This document shows, in pieces, positions 34,445 through 44,131 of a stretch of 60,000 nucleotides of DNA (the stretch's first letter is position 1; every line of letters starts with the position of its first letter). Source of the DNA: Antedon mediterranea (lineage: Eukaryota > Echinodermata > Crinoidea > Comatulida > Antedonidae); the NCBI RefSeq assembly GCF_964355755.1, contig NC_092677.1, positions 3,913,001 to 3,973,000 of the forward strand, given 5' to 3'. The notes below the pieces were generated by a model that was not told where the DNA came from, made no database searches, and saw only the letters and a list, made by a program, of their open reading frames with translations. Both the position numbers and the translations under genes were made by a program.

Positions 34445-36760
34445 CATGAAGCATTTTTGTTTACGTTAGGAGTTCGTTTATACACGATTTCAGATGTTTT
34501 TATAATACACTATGTGTGTTTAGTTGCTGTGTTCATAAACGACGTGCGTTGCACTGTTTCTATGTAGGTTTGCGACGAGGTTTATTGATCAAAGTTTACT
34601 AAACGCAATGTGTAAATTAACTTTAAATGACTGTTTTAGTAAGGAGACAATTTTCTTTATGTCTACACATATCTTCAGACAAATACTGATTTCTATTCAT
34701 CACAATTGTACTCTTTAGTTGCCTCATAACCTGCTAGGTGTAATTAGTTAGAAATTGAATGAACTTTAAATAAGGCCTATTAATTACAATGAATTGATTA
34801 CACCAAGATATCCCCGGTTTACGGCCGCCAACGAAATCGGCGGCACGACGTTTTTTTTAGAAGGTTCAATTTTATTTCTGAATGTACTTTTACCTTACTG
34901 TAGCTTGGAAGTAGGTTGATTATTTGGGTTTAATCGATGGCGTTATTCAGTATTACCTTCTATAGACAAGTATATCAATTATCAAAATTAATATTTCTAA
35001 TGTATTTTTCAATTATATCCCAATATGTCTGTAATTTCGATGATGACGTAATCCAGTATTACTTTTATAGTACAGTATCAATTATTAAAATCCATGTTTT
35101 TCGTTTTTCGTTTGTGTACTTTTCGATTATATTATTCCATCTGTAATTTTTACCAATTGTTTTTAATTCAATAACGAAAAGACGATTTCTCATAAGATAG
35201 ATTATGTTAATTAACGTATGCCGTATGACATCCTAAAATAAGGTTGATTGATATGCAGATCGCATACCATTAAATATATTTTCAATAAATATTAATATTT
35301 TAATCAATAATAGCGAAGCTGAAGGACGTAAAACAACAAAATGATGTTTATAAAAGAACACATGCATGGGCAAGATGAATAAAGTAAACACAAACAACGA
35401 GGCTAGTATCTGGGGTCAATGTTACCTCTTTTTAAATGAAGAATTGTATTATTTAAACAGAAAGAAACGTATTTCCTATTATTCGTTTCAAAGGAAAGTG
35501 TCCTCCGAATATGGTGTTCCAAAGGTACGGGGCGCCGTTCGGGACATTGCTAATTTTGTCGAAAGGAACTATGTAATTACAGACGCCCATTCTTCGTTTT
35601 GTTGACAAAACAAACAATAACCAACAAAATGTTAAACTCCAACCAATTGCCAATTTAATTCTTCCTTGAATTTTACATCTGCCATTTTAAGAGACAGTTC
35701 CATCTATACGTTCATCCACAGAGACTTATTATTCCTCGAAAGGACGCGCCGCGGTTAAAATGTTGATTTGATTTGTCACATAAGTGAACCTTCTTTAATA
35801 GGACTTTTGTGAGTGAGAATCACACGATTTTCTTTTACGGTATTAGATCATAATGATGATGAATAGTATAACGCATCAACCAAATTTACATAAAAAAATG
35901 CGTATGTATTCGCATTTAAATGAAGCTTGTTAACTTGTATACTTAAGTTGTTATTAAGTTAAATTTTATAGGTACGTACGTAGATGCATTATTCATCACG
36001 TCTGTGAGTTGGCGCTTGTAATGTGCGATGCATGAGTGTTGAAATGTTTTTGTAATAGTTGTTTGACGAATTTTTTATAATGTGTTTTACTTTGAAAATC
36101 GTGGGCATTTAATGCTTCATTAGTGGGTATTAAGATTTTCCTTTATTTAATTACCTCTTTTTTGTGTGTGCAAAATACCGTATTTTCTCAACCGATGAGG
36201 AACCATTGAGGTATTTAGGAATCAGTCCCCCAGGAAGTGGTCTGAAAGTCTTATATGCTATCAAAAAAAGAATACGTATAGGCTATACTTATTATGTCAG
36301 GAAATTTATTACGGTATCGCCTTCCCTTTGTAGTAGTAGTAGTCATTTTATGTGGGATTGACATATGGTAACATATGAATTAGGAGGCCTAGTTTCAATA
36401 CTAATTTGATCACCGTAACTTTGAATTATTCTATACATTATGACATGTAGGCCCAAAACAGATACATGTCATTATTATTGATGACTGTGTGGTCATTAAC
36501 GTAGGCCTAGCATTATGGTGTTATTTTATACATTACGACAGGATAAGTGGTCATAAAACGCATTCCAGTCTATTTTTTTGCTAACAGTTACGAGCATGAT
36601 CCTTATAATTAGGTCTGTTTGAGGATGCTTATGTAAAGAATACAGTTTAGTAATGCGTTTTAGTAGGCCTAACCATCAATACAAGTAGCTCTGTCATGTC
36701 CCCCCACAAAGATTGTGGGGTGGTTTTAATTTAATTTTTAATTTGTTGACACTGACACCC
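34445..36760. other. Long intergenic stretch, no gene recognised
   Basis: A solo ggtacggggcgccgttcggg at about 35525 is an end of the 21823-type MITE. A gccgccaacgaaatcggcgg inverted word is at about 34825. A short hairpin ccccacaaagattgtgggg lies at about 36702-36720. No coding feature supported. Confidence 0.4.
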
Positions 36761-36762
36761 TT

Positions 36763-36976
36763 TTAAAGATGTATTATCCCCCTAAAAAATATTCCATTTT
36801 AATGTCACATTATAGTTATCCACTTTGAAGAAAAATGTAAAGCAAAAAGTAGTCCAATTGGTTTTTGGTTAAATTGGAACATTTTTATCGTTTCGTATCC
36901 AAAGTAGGCCTATTCAAAGTTTGATTTAATTATACTTCATTTGGGGAGGGGGGGGGGGACAATACATCTATAATAC
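36763..36976. mobile_element. TTAA-flanked MITE, copy 2
   Basis: TTAA at 36763-36766 precedes agatgtattatccccct. The right end is gggggggacaatacatct followed by ATAA, a changed TTAA. The interior (ccattttaatgtcacattat, ggttttggttaaattgg) is partly inverted relative to copy 3 at 38306. A G run of about 10 is next to the right end. Confidence 0.65.
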
Positions 36977-36979
36977 AAG

Positions 36980-37980
36980 ATTCAAATAGCATTCTTATCA
37001 TGAATATAGATAGTACAACTTATTAAACAATTATACTATCAATGTGTTTACTCCATTTTTATAGCTTTTCACGCTGCTGCTCTAGCCCGCTACGTCACAC
37101 GAGATGACTCATTCATTAGATGAAATCAAGCAGCTTTATAGTACTACACTTTGACATTTTTGTTAAAATGGAAACTCCACTATAATTTATTGGTACCAAC
37201 TGTTGAATCCAAAAACGGCTGAGAAAAGAGTCTAACGACAAATCCCAAAGCATTCTGGTACTGTATTTATGAGTCCCATGATATAATTCGCTGTCAGATA
37301 ATCATTGAATTATTATCAAAACAGTCCATTGAAGTTTTTGTTTGTAATAGGATACTTGAAGTATCTAGGCGTGATGAAGTGACCCCCAGACTTGACCTTA
37401 GCAATAACAATAAGCGAGCAGCGTTTTTTGTAAGAAATATTCTTGTTTATTATGCAGCATACATTGAAATAAACGCCGCATTTGAAGTGTGTACGGTATA
37501 AAACGTTGCTAAAACCGAGTGGTGCTACGATACAGTAGATATTTACAAAGTTTATGTCAAGTGCGACATGAAGAGTTGATATTCAATTTAGTAATTAACT
37601 GAACTCTATAATAGTATTGAATTATTAAAACAGCAAAAGTTGGCGACTGTGATCGTAAAAATCTTCTTTATTGTTCTGTAATAAATGCCATAATATTGCC
37701 GTATTTATTACATATAGATATACGATTCCATCGTCTCTATGATGCACGTAATGTATTTGATATAGATACATTTGGTCTCATATTGCTTTGGTATTATTTG
37801 AAAATTTCCCTCATGAGAGATGCTCCTAAATTCAAATTTGGTAAGAAATTCGACGTTAGGAAACCGTTCCGGTGGATACAAGTGATCGGGGGAAGCGAAC
37901 TTTTCACGTGCCTGGCATGCCTACTTAATCTCGCGTCGTAAACTCAACAACATGAACATGATAGAAGCGTTATAAAAATA
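36980..37980. other. Intergenic sequence, no gene recognised
   Basis: An 81-codon plus frame at 37696-37941 shows no known motif. Nothing else recognised. Confidence 0.35.
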
Positions 37981-37984
37981 AAGA

Positions 37985-38262
37985 CTACAATAAACATTGT
38001 ACAAACATTCTTAACGCGCGCCTAAGATTTTATCAACATTTCAACGCGCGCGCCTACAAACACCGTAATGTTATCAACGTTCCAATGCGCGCGCGAAATA
38101 CCTAACGTTATTATAAATGCTTCTACATGCACGCCTACAAAAGAAGCCGTAACATAATATATCAATGTTTCAACGCGCGCGCCTACAAAAGCCGTAACAT
38201 CAACTTTTCAACGCGTGGAAAGCCGTAACATTGTTATAAATGTTTTAACGCGCGCGCGTAAA
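37985..38262 (+). repeat. CG-alternating minisatellite
   Basis: Five to six degenerate units of about 45-55 bp hold tttcaacgcgcgcgcctaca followed by aaagccgtaacattatcaa. The (CG)n cores (acgcgcgcgc) are alternating purine-pyrimidine tracts that favour Z-DNA. They stand out in an AT-rich, CpG-poor setting. Confidence 0.75.
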
Positions 38263-38305
38263 ATGTGTATTTATCTTCGTTCTGTCACTGAATATTTTTT
38301 TAAGC

Positions 38306-38629
38306 TTAAAGATGTATTGTCCCCCAAAAACATGAAAAATGAAGATTAATTAAATAAGACCTTTAATAGGTTATTTTGTACATTTAATAAAGTTAATCAC
38401 CTCAGTCACTTACAAAATGACAAAATAAATGGTTAAATACAACCAAAAATCCATTGGCTGGCAGCCAATTTGACTATTTTTGCTTTAAATTACACTTTTT
38501 TCAGATAAATAATTTTTTTTTCGATCCAATTTTTGGTCAAAATGGATAATTATTATATGACATTAAAATGGCATATTCAACCAAAAATGTTGAAGAAAAT
38601 ATATTTTGAGGCAATACATCTTTAAAACA
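38306..38629. mobile_element. TTAA-flanked MITE, copy 3 (most complete)
   Basis: TTAA (38306-38309) then agatgtattgtccccc at the left. At the right, gaggcaatacatct is followed by TTAA (38622-38625). The interior is non-coding, with an inner inverted pair around 38450-38470 (ccattggctggcagccaatt). A TTAA target is the hallmark of piggyBac, but the ends do not start CCC, so the superfamily is uncertain. Confidence 0.75.
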
Positions 38630-39091
38630 AATAGGCGTCTATAATTAAATCAACGGAACTTACGTATCTAATTATAGTCTTCTAAATTAAATTTACCATT
38701 ATTATTGAACAAATGTAATTTATACATAACTGTTATGTGTTTTTTGAATTTAGATAATGCAATTGTTCATTTAGAGTAATGAATTTGGACAAATATGACG
38801 TCGTTTATTTTAATGTTCTGCTATAACTACACAATAAAAATCCAGTGATAAATCAAAGTGAATTTGATGGGCACTTTAAATTATAGTTTCTGAAAATAAT
38901 TAAATTGGAGATACGAACACTAATTTTAGGAACCATTGAACAGTATGTTCTATAGCATTATCAACCTATAGCTGACGGGTATACCGAACCAATGCGAAAT
39001 TTACATACGACCTCTTTCACCGTTAGCCGATATTTTGCTTTCTTCGAGAAGGCCTAGAGTTGATTCATCTTAGTAAAATCCGAGATTTTAT

Positions 39092-39330
39092 TCATAGGCC
39101 CCGTTTCTGCTGCCAAAAATATACCGTATATATACGGTATATTTTATATACGGTATATTTTTTGGCAGCAGAAATGGGTCTCATAAAAAATATACCGTAT
39201 ATATATGCGGTATATATACCGCATAAATATCCCCATCGTTTGTGGATATTATACGGTATATTCCAAAATATACCGTATATTTCGTACCCCGTTTCTGCTG
39301 CACTCAAAATATACCGTATATGTGACCCGG
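39092..39330. mobile_element. GGGCCTGTTTCT-family elements with ATACCGTATAT iterons, copy 3
   Basis: Left end ggccccgtttctgctgcc (39097) and ggcagcagaaatgggtc (to 39180) form a compact palindromic unit, flanked by tcata at 39092-39096 and 39181-39185. It is followed by more iterons and a second end ccccgtttctgctgcac (39287). The word ataccgtatat or its complement recurs about nine times in 39119-39320. Same termini as copies 1 and 2, third internal word set. Confidence 0.65.
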
Positions 39331-39395
39331 TGTAAGATTGAAATGTGTCCATCATTCAAAAGTGTCCGGGTGGACACTTTTCAGCATTGGATAGT
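39329..39395 (+). repeat. Segment shared with the 53.6-kb Myb/SANT-like locus
   Basis: ccggtgtaagattgaaatgt, tcaaaagtgtccgggtgga and cacttttcagcattgga match, in inverted orientation, 53626-53696. In both loci this segment lies next to GTTTCTGCTGC ends and ATACCGTATAT iterons. Confidence 0.6.
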
Positions 39396-39611
39396 GTCCA
39401 ATTGCATGTTTCAACGGGTTCGCGGGCGTTTTCCAACAATTTAATGCTGTCCGGCGCGTTTAATAATGTCTGACCCTTGGATTGAATACCGTCCGTGGTT
39501 GAGATTTGAGATTCAGGTTTTGATCGTGATTGCGCATGCACTTGTCTTTTTTTAACGACCACTATTTGTTAATAATGCCAAACTAGTTTTTATTTTTCAA
39601 AGATAACTTGG

Positions 39612-41698
39612 CTTAAAACACCTCCAATTAGCGACCATTATATTATTTGGTATGAATAAAGACAAGAAGAATAAATAACAATATAATAATAATCATGTAA
39701 TAAAAACAAGTAATTATACTGGTCCTCTTCCAATTAAAGAACACTTTAGTTTAGACACTTCCAATTAGCGACCATTTTTATTGTTTTGTATGAGTAAAGA
39801 CAAGAGTAATAATAGTTTTTAATCATGTGACAAAAAACAAGTAATTGTACTGGTCCTCTTCCAATTAAAGATCACTTAAAATTAAACACTTCCAATTAGC
39901 GACCGTTTTATTATTTTGTATGAGTAAAGACAAGAATAATAAATAGTTTATAATCATGTGATAAAAAACAAGTAATTGTACTGGTCCTCTTCCAATTAAA
40001 GATCACTTAAATTTAAACACTTCCAATTAGCGACCGTTATTATTGTTTTGTATGAATAGAAACAAGAAGAATAAATAGATTTTAATCATGTGATAAAAAA
40101 CAAGTAATTGTACTGGTCCTCTTCCAATTAAAGATCACTTTACTTTAAGACACTTCCAATTAGCGACCGTTATATTATTTTGTATGAGTACAGACAAGAA
40201 GAATAAATAGATTTTAATCATGTGATAAAAAACAAGTAATTGTACTGGTCCTCTTCCAATGAAAGATCACTTTACTTTAAGACACTTCCAATTAGCGACC
40301 GTTATATTATTTTTTATGAATAAAAACAAGAAGCATAAATAGTTTATAATCATGTGATATAAAATAAGTAATTGTACTGGTCCTCTTCCAATTAAAGGTC
40401 ACTTTACTGTAAGACACCTCCAATTAGCGACCGTTATATTATTTTGTATGAGTACAGACAATTAGAAGAATAAATAGATTTTAATCATGTGATAAAAAAC
40501 AAGTAATTGTACTGGTCCTCTTCCAATGAAAGATCACTTTACTTTAAGACACTTCCATTTAGCGACCGTTATATTATTTTGTATGAGTACAGACAAGAAG
40601 AATAAATAGATTTTAATCATGTGATAAAAAACAAGTAATTGTACTGGTCCTCTTCCAATTAAAGATCACTTTACTTTAAGACACTTCCAATTAGCGACCG
40701 TTATATTATTTTGTATGAGTACAGACAAGAAGAATAAATAGATTTTAATCATGTGATAAAAAATAAGTAATTGTACTGGTCCTCTTCCAATTAAAGGTCA
40801 CTTTACTGTAAGACACTTCCATTTAGCGACCGTTATATTATTTTGTATGAGTACAGACAAGAAGAATAAATAGATTTTATTCATGTGATAAAAAACAAGT
40901 AATTGTACTGGTCCTCTTCCAATGAAAGATCACTTTACTTTAAAACACTTCCAATTAGCGACCGTTATATTATTTTTTATGAATAAAAACAAGAAGCATA
41001 AATAGTTTATAATCATGTGATATAAAATAAGTAATTGTACTGGTCCTCTTCCAATTAAAGGTCACTTTACTGTAAGACACCTCCAATTAGCGACCGTTAT
41101 ATTATTTTGTATGAGTACAGACAATTAGAAGAATAAATAGATTTTAATCATGTGATAAAAAACAAGTAATTGTACTGGTCCTCTTCCAATGAAAGATCAC
41201 TTTACTTTAAGACACTTCCATTTAGCGACCGTTATATTATTTTGTATGAGTACAGACAAGAAGAATAAATAGATTTTAATCATGTGATAAAAAACAAGTA
41301 ATTGTACTGGTCCTCTTCCAATTAAAGATCACTTTACTTTAAGACACTTCCAATTAGCGACCGTTATATTATTTTGTATGAGTACAGACAAGAAGAATAA
41401 ATAGATTTTAATCATGTGATAAAAAATAAGTAATTGTACTGGTCCTTTTCCAATTAAAGGTCACTTTACTTTAAGACACTTCCATTTAGCGACCGTTATA
41501 TTATTTTGTATGAATAAAGACAAGAAGAATAAATACTAGTTAAGACAAGAAGAATAAATAGTTTATAATCATGTGATAAAAAACAAGTAATTGTACGGGT
41601 CCTCTTCCAATTATAGATCACTTTAGTTTAAACACTTCCAATTAGCGACCGTTATATTATTTTGTACGAGTAAAGACAAGAAGAATAAATAGTTTACT
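39612..41698 (+). repeat. 131-133-bp satellite array, about 16 monomers, with higher-order structure
   Basis: Monomers run from cacttccaattagcgaccgt through attttgtatgagtacagaca, gaagaataaatagattttaa, tcatgtgataaaaaacaagt and aattgtactggtcctcttcc to aattaaagatcactttactt. The spacings I measured between successive copies are 131, 131, 133 and 132 bp. A variant monomer (ttttttatgaataaaaacaa, gaagcataaatagttt) at 40301-40430 recurs at 40964, 663 bp on, along with the variants around it. This gives a five-monomer higher-order repeat. Confidence 0.95.
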
Positions 41699-41699
41699 T

Positions 41700-42180
41700 G
41701 TTTAATCCCCAATCAATTAAAAGTTGCACCTTTTTATAATCAACACGATATAGCTGATCTCTTGAAAAAACATAATCAGTTTTACTGAAGTATTATGTTA
41801 ATTGGTACATTGATCGTCACATCGAGAATATGGTAGGGGTGTCACACTATGTGCGTCTAGGGTGAATGCAAAGATAATGACATCGATATAGCGCCACATC
41901 AACACGTTTTTATGCACCTTTGGTGTAAGTATTTATTTTAGTATTTTGTCCTTAAATCAGAATTTATATTCAAAGAAAAAATGACTTGTTATGTAAAAAA
42001 ACAACAATTCGGTATCTGGAATCTTAAAATTAATGTATCTATAAAAATAATTAATATGGGATAGGCCTGAGACCTCATACATTTGTTAATAGGGCTACTT
42101 TATTGAACCTTCATTTTATCGGATGTTATAAGAACGCTTGCTTCAACCGATTCTTTTTTTGAACAGCATTTTGTTTAAAG
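41700..42180. other. Intergenic sequence
   Basis: No feature recognised. Confidence 0.35.
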
Positions 42181-42184
42181 GCGA

Positions 42185-42397
42185 TTGTGTTATTTTCAAT
42201 GTTTAATAAACTTCTGGAATTTCAGAGAAACCCATTTTAATAAACAAAAGCTTCTTATAAAATGTGCTTACTGGATAATGTTTCATACATGTTTGGCTGG
42301 TTCAAATTTACTTTACTTTTGCTTTTCCGCTACTCCCCTGTTATACTATATATTTGTTGTTATGTAGAAAGATTGAAAATAAATTCATTCATTCATT
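42185..42397 (+). repeat. Possible LINE 3' end
   Basis: Ends gattgaaaataaattcattc followed by attcattc, a termination pattern typical of CR1/L2-type LINEs. No reverse-transcriptase motif precedes it, so only a truncated tail is suggested. It runs into tcttttatttcggaaaaaaa, a word also at 30065. Confidence 0.35.
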
Positions 42398-42434
42398 CTT
42401 CTTTTATTTCGGAAAAAAAAAATTCTCCATAGTT

Positions 42435-42544
42435 CAGTAACAAGTGTACATTATTGTAAATATAACAAATACATATACATATATATATATATATATATAA
42501 TATATATGTATTTGTTATATTTACAATAATGTACACTTGTTACT
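42435..42544. repeat. 110-bp near-perfect palindrome with TA centre
   Basis: cagtaacaagtgtacattat and the bases to 42475 are the exact complement of 42504-42544 over 41 bp. The centre is (TA)n. Another (TA)n follows at 42551-42574. Perfect long arms usually decay, so this is young or actively maintained. Confidence 0.95.
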
Positions 42545-42545
42545 G

Positions 42546-42580
<35 letters not shown>

Positions 42581-42586
42581 TGTGTT

Positions 42587-42841
42587 CCAACCGTACCACG
42601 CCGAGAATGTTAAAGGGTCGTTATCCGGTCGAGTTAAAGAACAATACCATGAAAGCCCCAGTGGTCTAATGGTTAGGGCAACTGCATATCAAGCCGACGG
42701 TCCGAGTTCGAGCCTCGGTTGGGGCGACTTTTTCTCATTCTCTCAGATTTCCTCATCTTTATCGTTTCAAAAATTAATTAAATCATTTTCAGTGTATCAC
42801 CGGGCGGTTTGGAATTTATTTCTATGCCTGTTGTGTTTACA
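42587..42841 (+). mobile_element. tRNA-derived SINE, copy 1
   Basis: A lead segment (accgtaccacgccgagaatg) precedes a tRNA-like head at 42655-42725 with A box tggtctaatggttaggg and B box gagttcgagcctc. The seven-base acceptor strands pair. The anticodon-stem loop is atatcaa, which would give anticodon AUC, not a normal decoding tRNA. A tRNA-unrelated tail (ctcattctctcagatttcct, caccgggcggtttggaa) follows. Confidence 0.8.
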
Positions 42842-42862
42842 ACTGAGGACTAGTGCTGTTCC

Positions 42863-43092
42863 GCCGTACCACGCCGAGAATGTTAAAGAGTCGCTATCCA
42901 ATCGAGTTCGAACCGTGAAAGCCCCAGTGGTCTAACGGTTAGGACATCTGCATATCAAGCAGGCGGTCCGAGTTCGAGTCTCGGTTGGGGCGACTTTAAC
43001 TCATTCTCACAGATTTCCTCATCTTTATCGTTTCAAATTAATTAATTAAATTTCAGTATATTACCGGGCGGTTTAGAATTAATGTTCTATGC
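42863..43092 (+). mobile_element. tRNA-derived SINE, copy 2 (head-to-tail with copy 1)
   Basis: gccgtaccacgccgagaatg leads into a tRNA-like head at 42921-42991 (gccccagtggtctaacggtt to cggttggggc). It has a better-paired anticodon stem (tctgc/gcagg) and the same atatcaa loop. The tail is ctcattctcacagatttcct to ccgggcggtttagaattaat. The heads of copies 1 and 2 are 266 bp apart. Confidence 0.8.
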
Positions 43093-43099
43093 TACATAG

Positions 43100-43730
43100 T
43101 CACGTGGTTAGAACAATAGTTTCATATATCTACTATGTAGATTGGATGAAGGAAAAGCAAATTCATGAATACATTACAAATAAATGTATGAATTGTGAAT
43201 TACAAAAATATTAAATGTTGTTATCTTGTCAGAATGAGTTGTAAATATGAACGAGTTTTGTAAACATAAATTATATATCATTGATCATTACTTATATTAA
43301 CAGGATAAAATAATAATAGTGTAATAATAATGAACAATAGTTACAGAAAAATATTTATTTATTTATTTATTTATTGCTATTAAAACTTGTTTCAGTAAGT
43401 GTGTTTGTATTTATTTTACTTTGTTATTGATCATCATTGGTCTGGCTACCAATACATTGGAAGCACGCAAGCCTCGCTACCACGTCAAGGTTGATGATCA
43501 TAGCGAGGGTAGGTTGCACGTTTGTATGTGCCCCTTTGACCAAAGAAAACATATTATAGAAGAAAATTGCATAACATTATGAAACAGAATCATATGAGTT
43601 GTAAATATGAAAAAGTTTTTTAAACATAAAAATACAATAAAAATAAACACTAGTTACAATCTAATTCACGTACTTTTACCTTACCGGACCTTTAGTCGCG
43701 TTATTCTTTTATACAATCTGCTTTTTAATT
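43100..43730. other. Intergenic sequence
   Basis: No gene recognised. A diverged direct repeat of gagttgtaaatatgaacgag and gagttgtaaatatgaaaaag (about 43227 and 43594) is present, with a short imperfect inverted repeat near 43432-43510 (ttgatcatcattggtctg versus gttgatgatcatagcgag). Confidence 0.35.
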
Positions 43731-43736
43731 AATTTT

Positions 43737-43826
43737 TTAATCCTTGTAGCGATCAAAGCAGGGCGCATGACACATCATTGCATGTTTACACTGGACACAC
43801 TGTATTTGATCTGTTGTTACCTGCCA
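43737..43826 (-). pseudogene. Cys-rich peptide resembling a piggyBac transposase C-terminus
   Basis: A minus-strand frame reads IQCVQCKHAMMCHAPCFDRY before a stop. This gives Cys-x2-Cys-x5-Cys-x3-Cys-Phe-x2-Tyr, the pattern that ends many piggyBac-type (PGBD) transposases. A further minus-strand open piece about 0.2 kb upstream (about 43929-44019) contains GDCRLCLKLIDEEI, which could supply the first Cys-x2-Cys pair after an acceptor (ttttttacag). The two are in different frames. Either this is a decayed fragment, or these are alternative 3' exons of the adjacent transposase gene. Confidence 0.35.
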
Positions 43827-44131
43827 TTAGACCCCTTGAGCCTTTGACGTACTTATGCTCAGATATTCGTCTTCCGTTGATTCAATGAAAGATGGTGACG
43901 CTTTAATTAGCCGCTGTGGTGAATCTATGTTCTTCTTTCTGGTCCGACAAATGCAATTGGTATTTCTTCGTCGATGAGTTTCAGACAAAGCCGACAATCT
44001 CCTCTTGACGGAAGCACCTGTAAAAAATCAAAGCATTAACGAAACTTACCTCTATAAGGTAAACAAATACCCTTTTCACCATTTAATGCTTCTGTGTATG
44101 TTGAGATTACCGGTCATAGGTAGGCCTACAG

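Noticed and set aside
35366-35605. 79-codon plus-strand frame
   Set aside because: Crosses a solo MITE end (tacggggcgccgttc); no recognisable domain or splice context.
42655-42991. Two tRNA-Asp-like genes
   Set aside because: Internal promoter boxes are good, but the anticodon loop gives AUC, and both are embedded in repeated SINE sequence with shared lead and tail.
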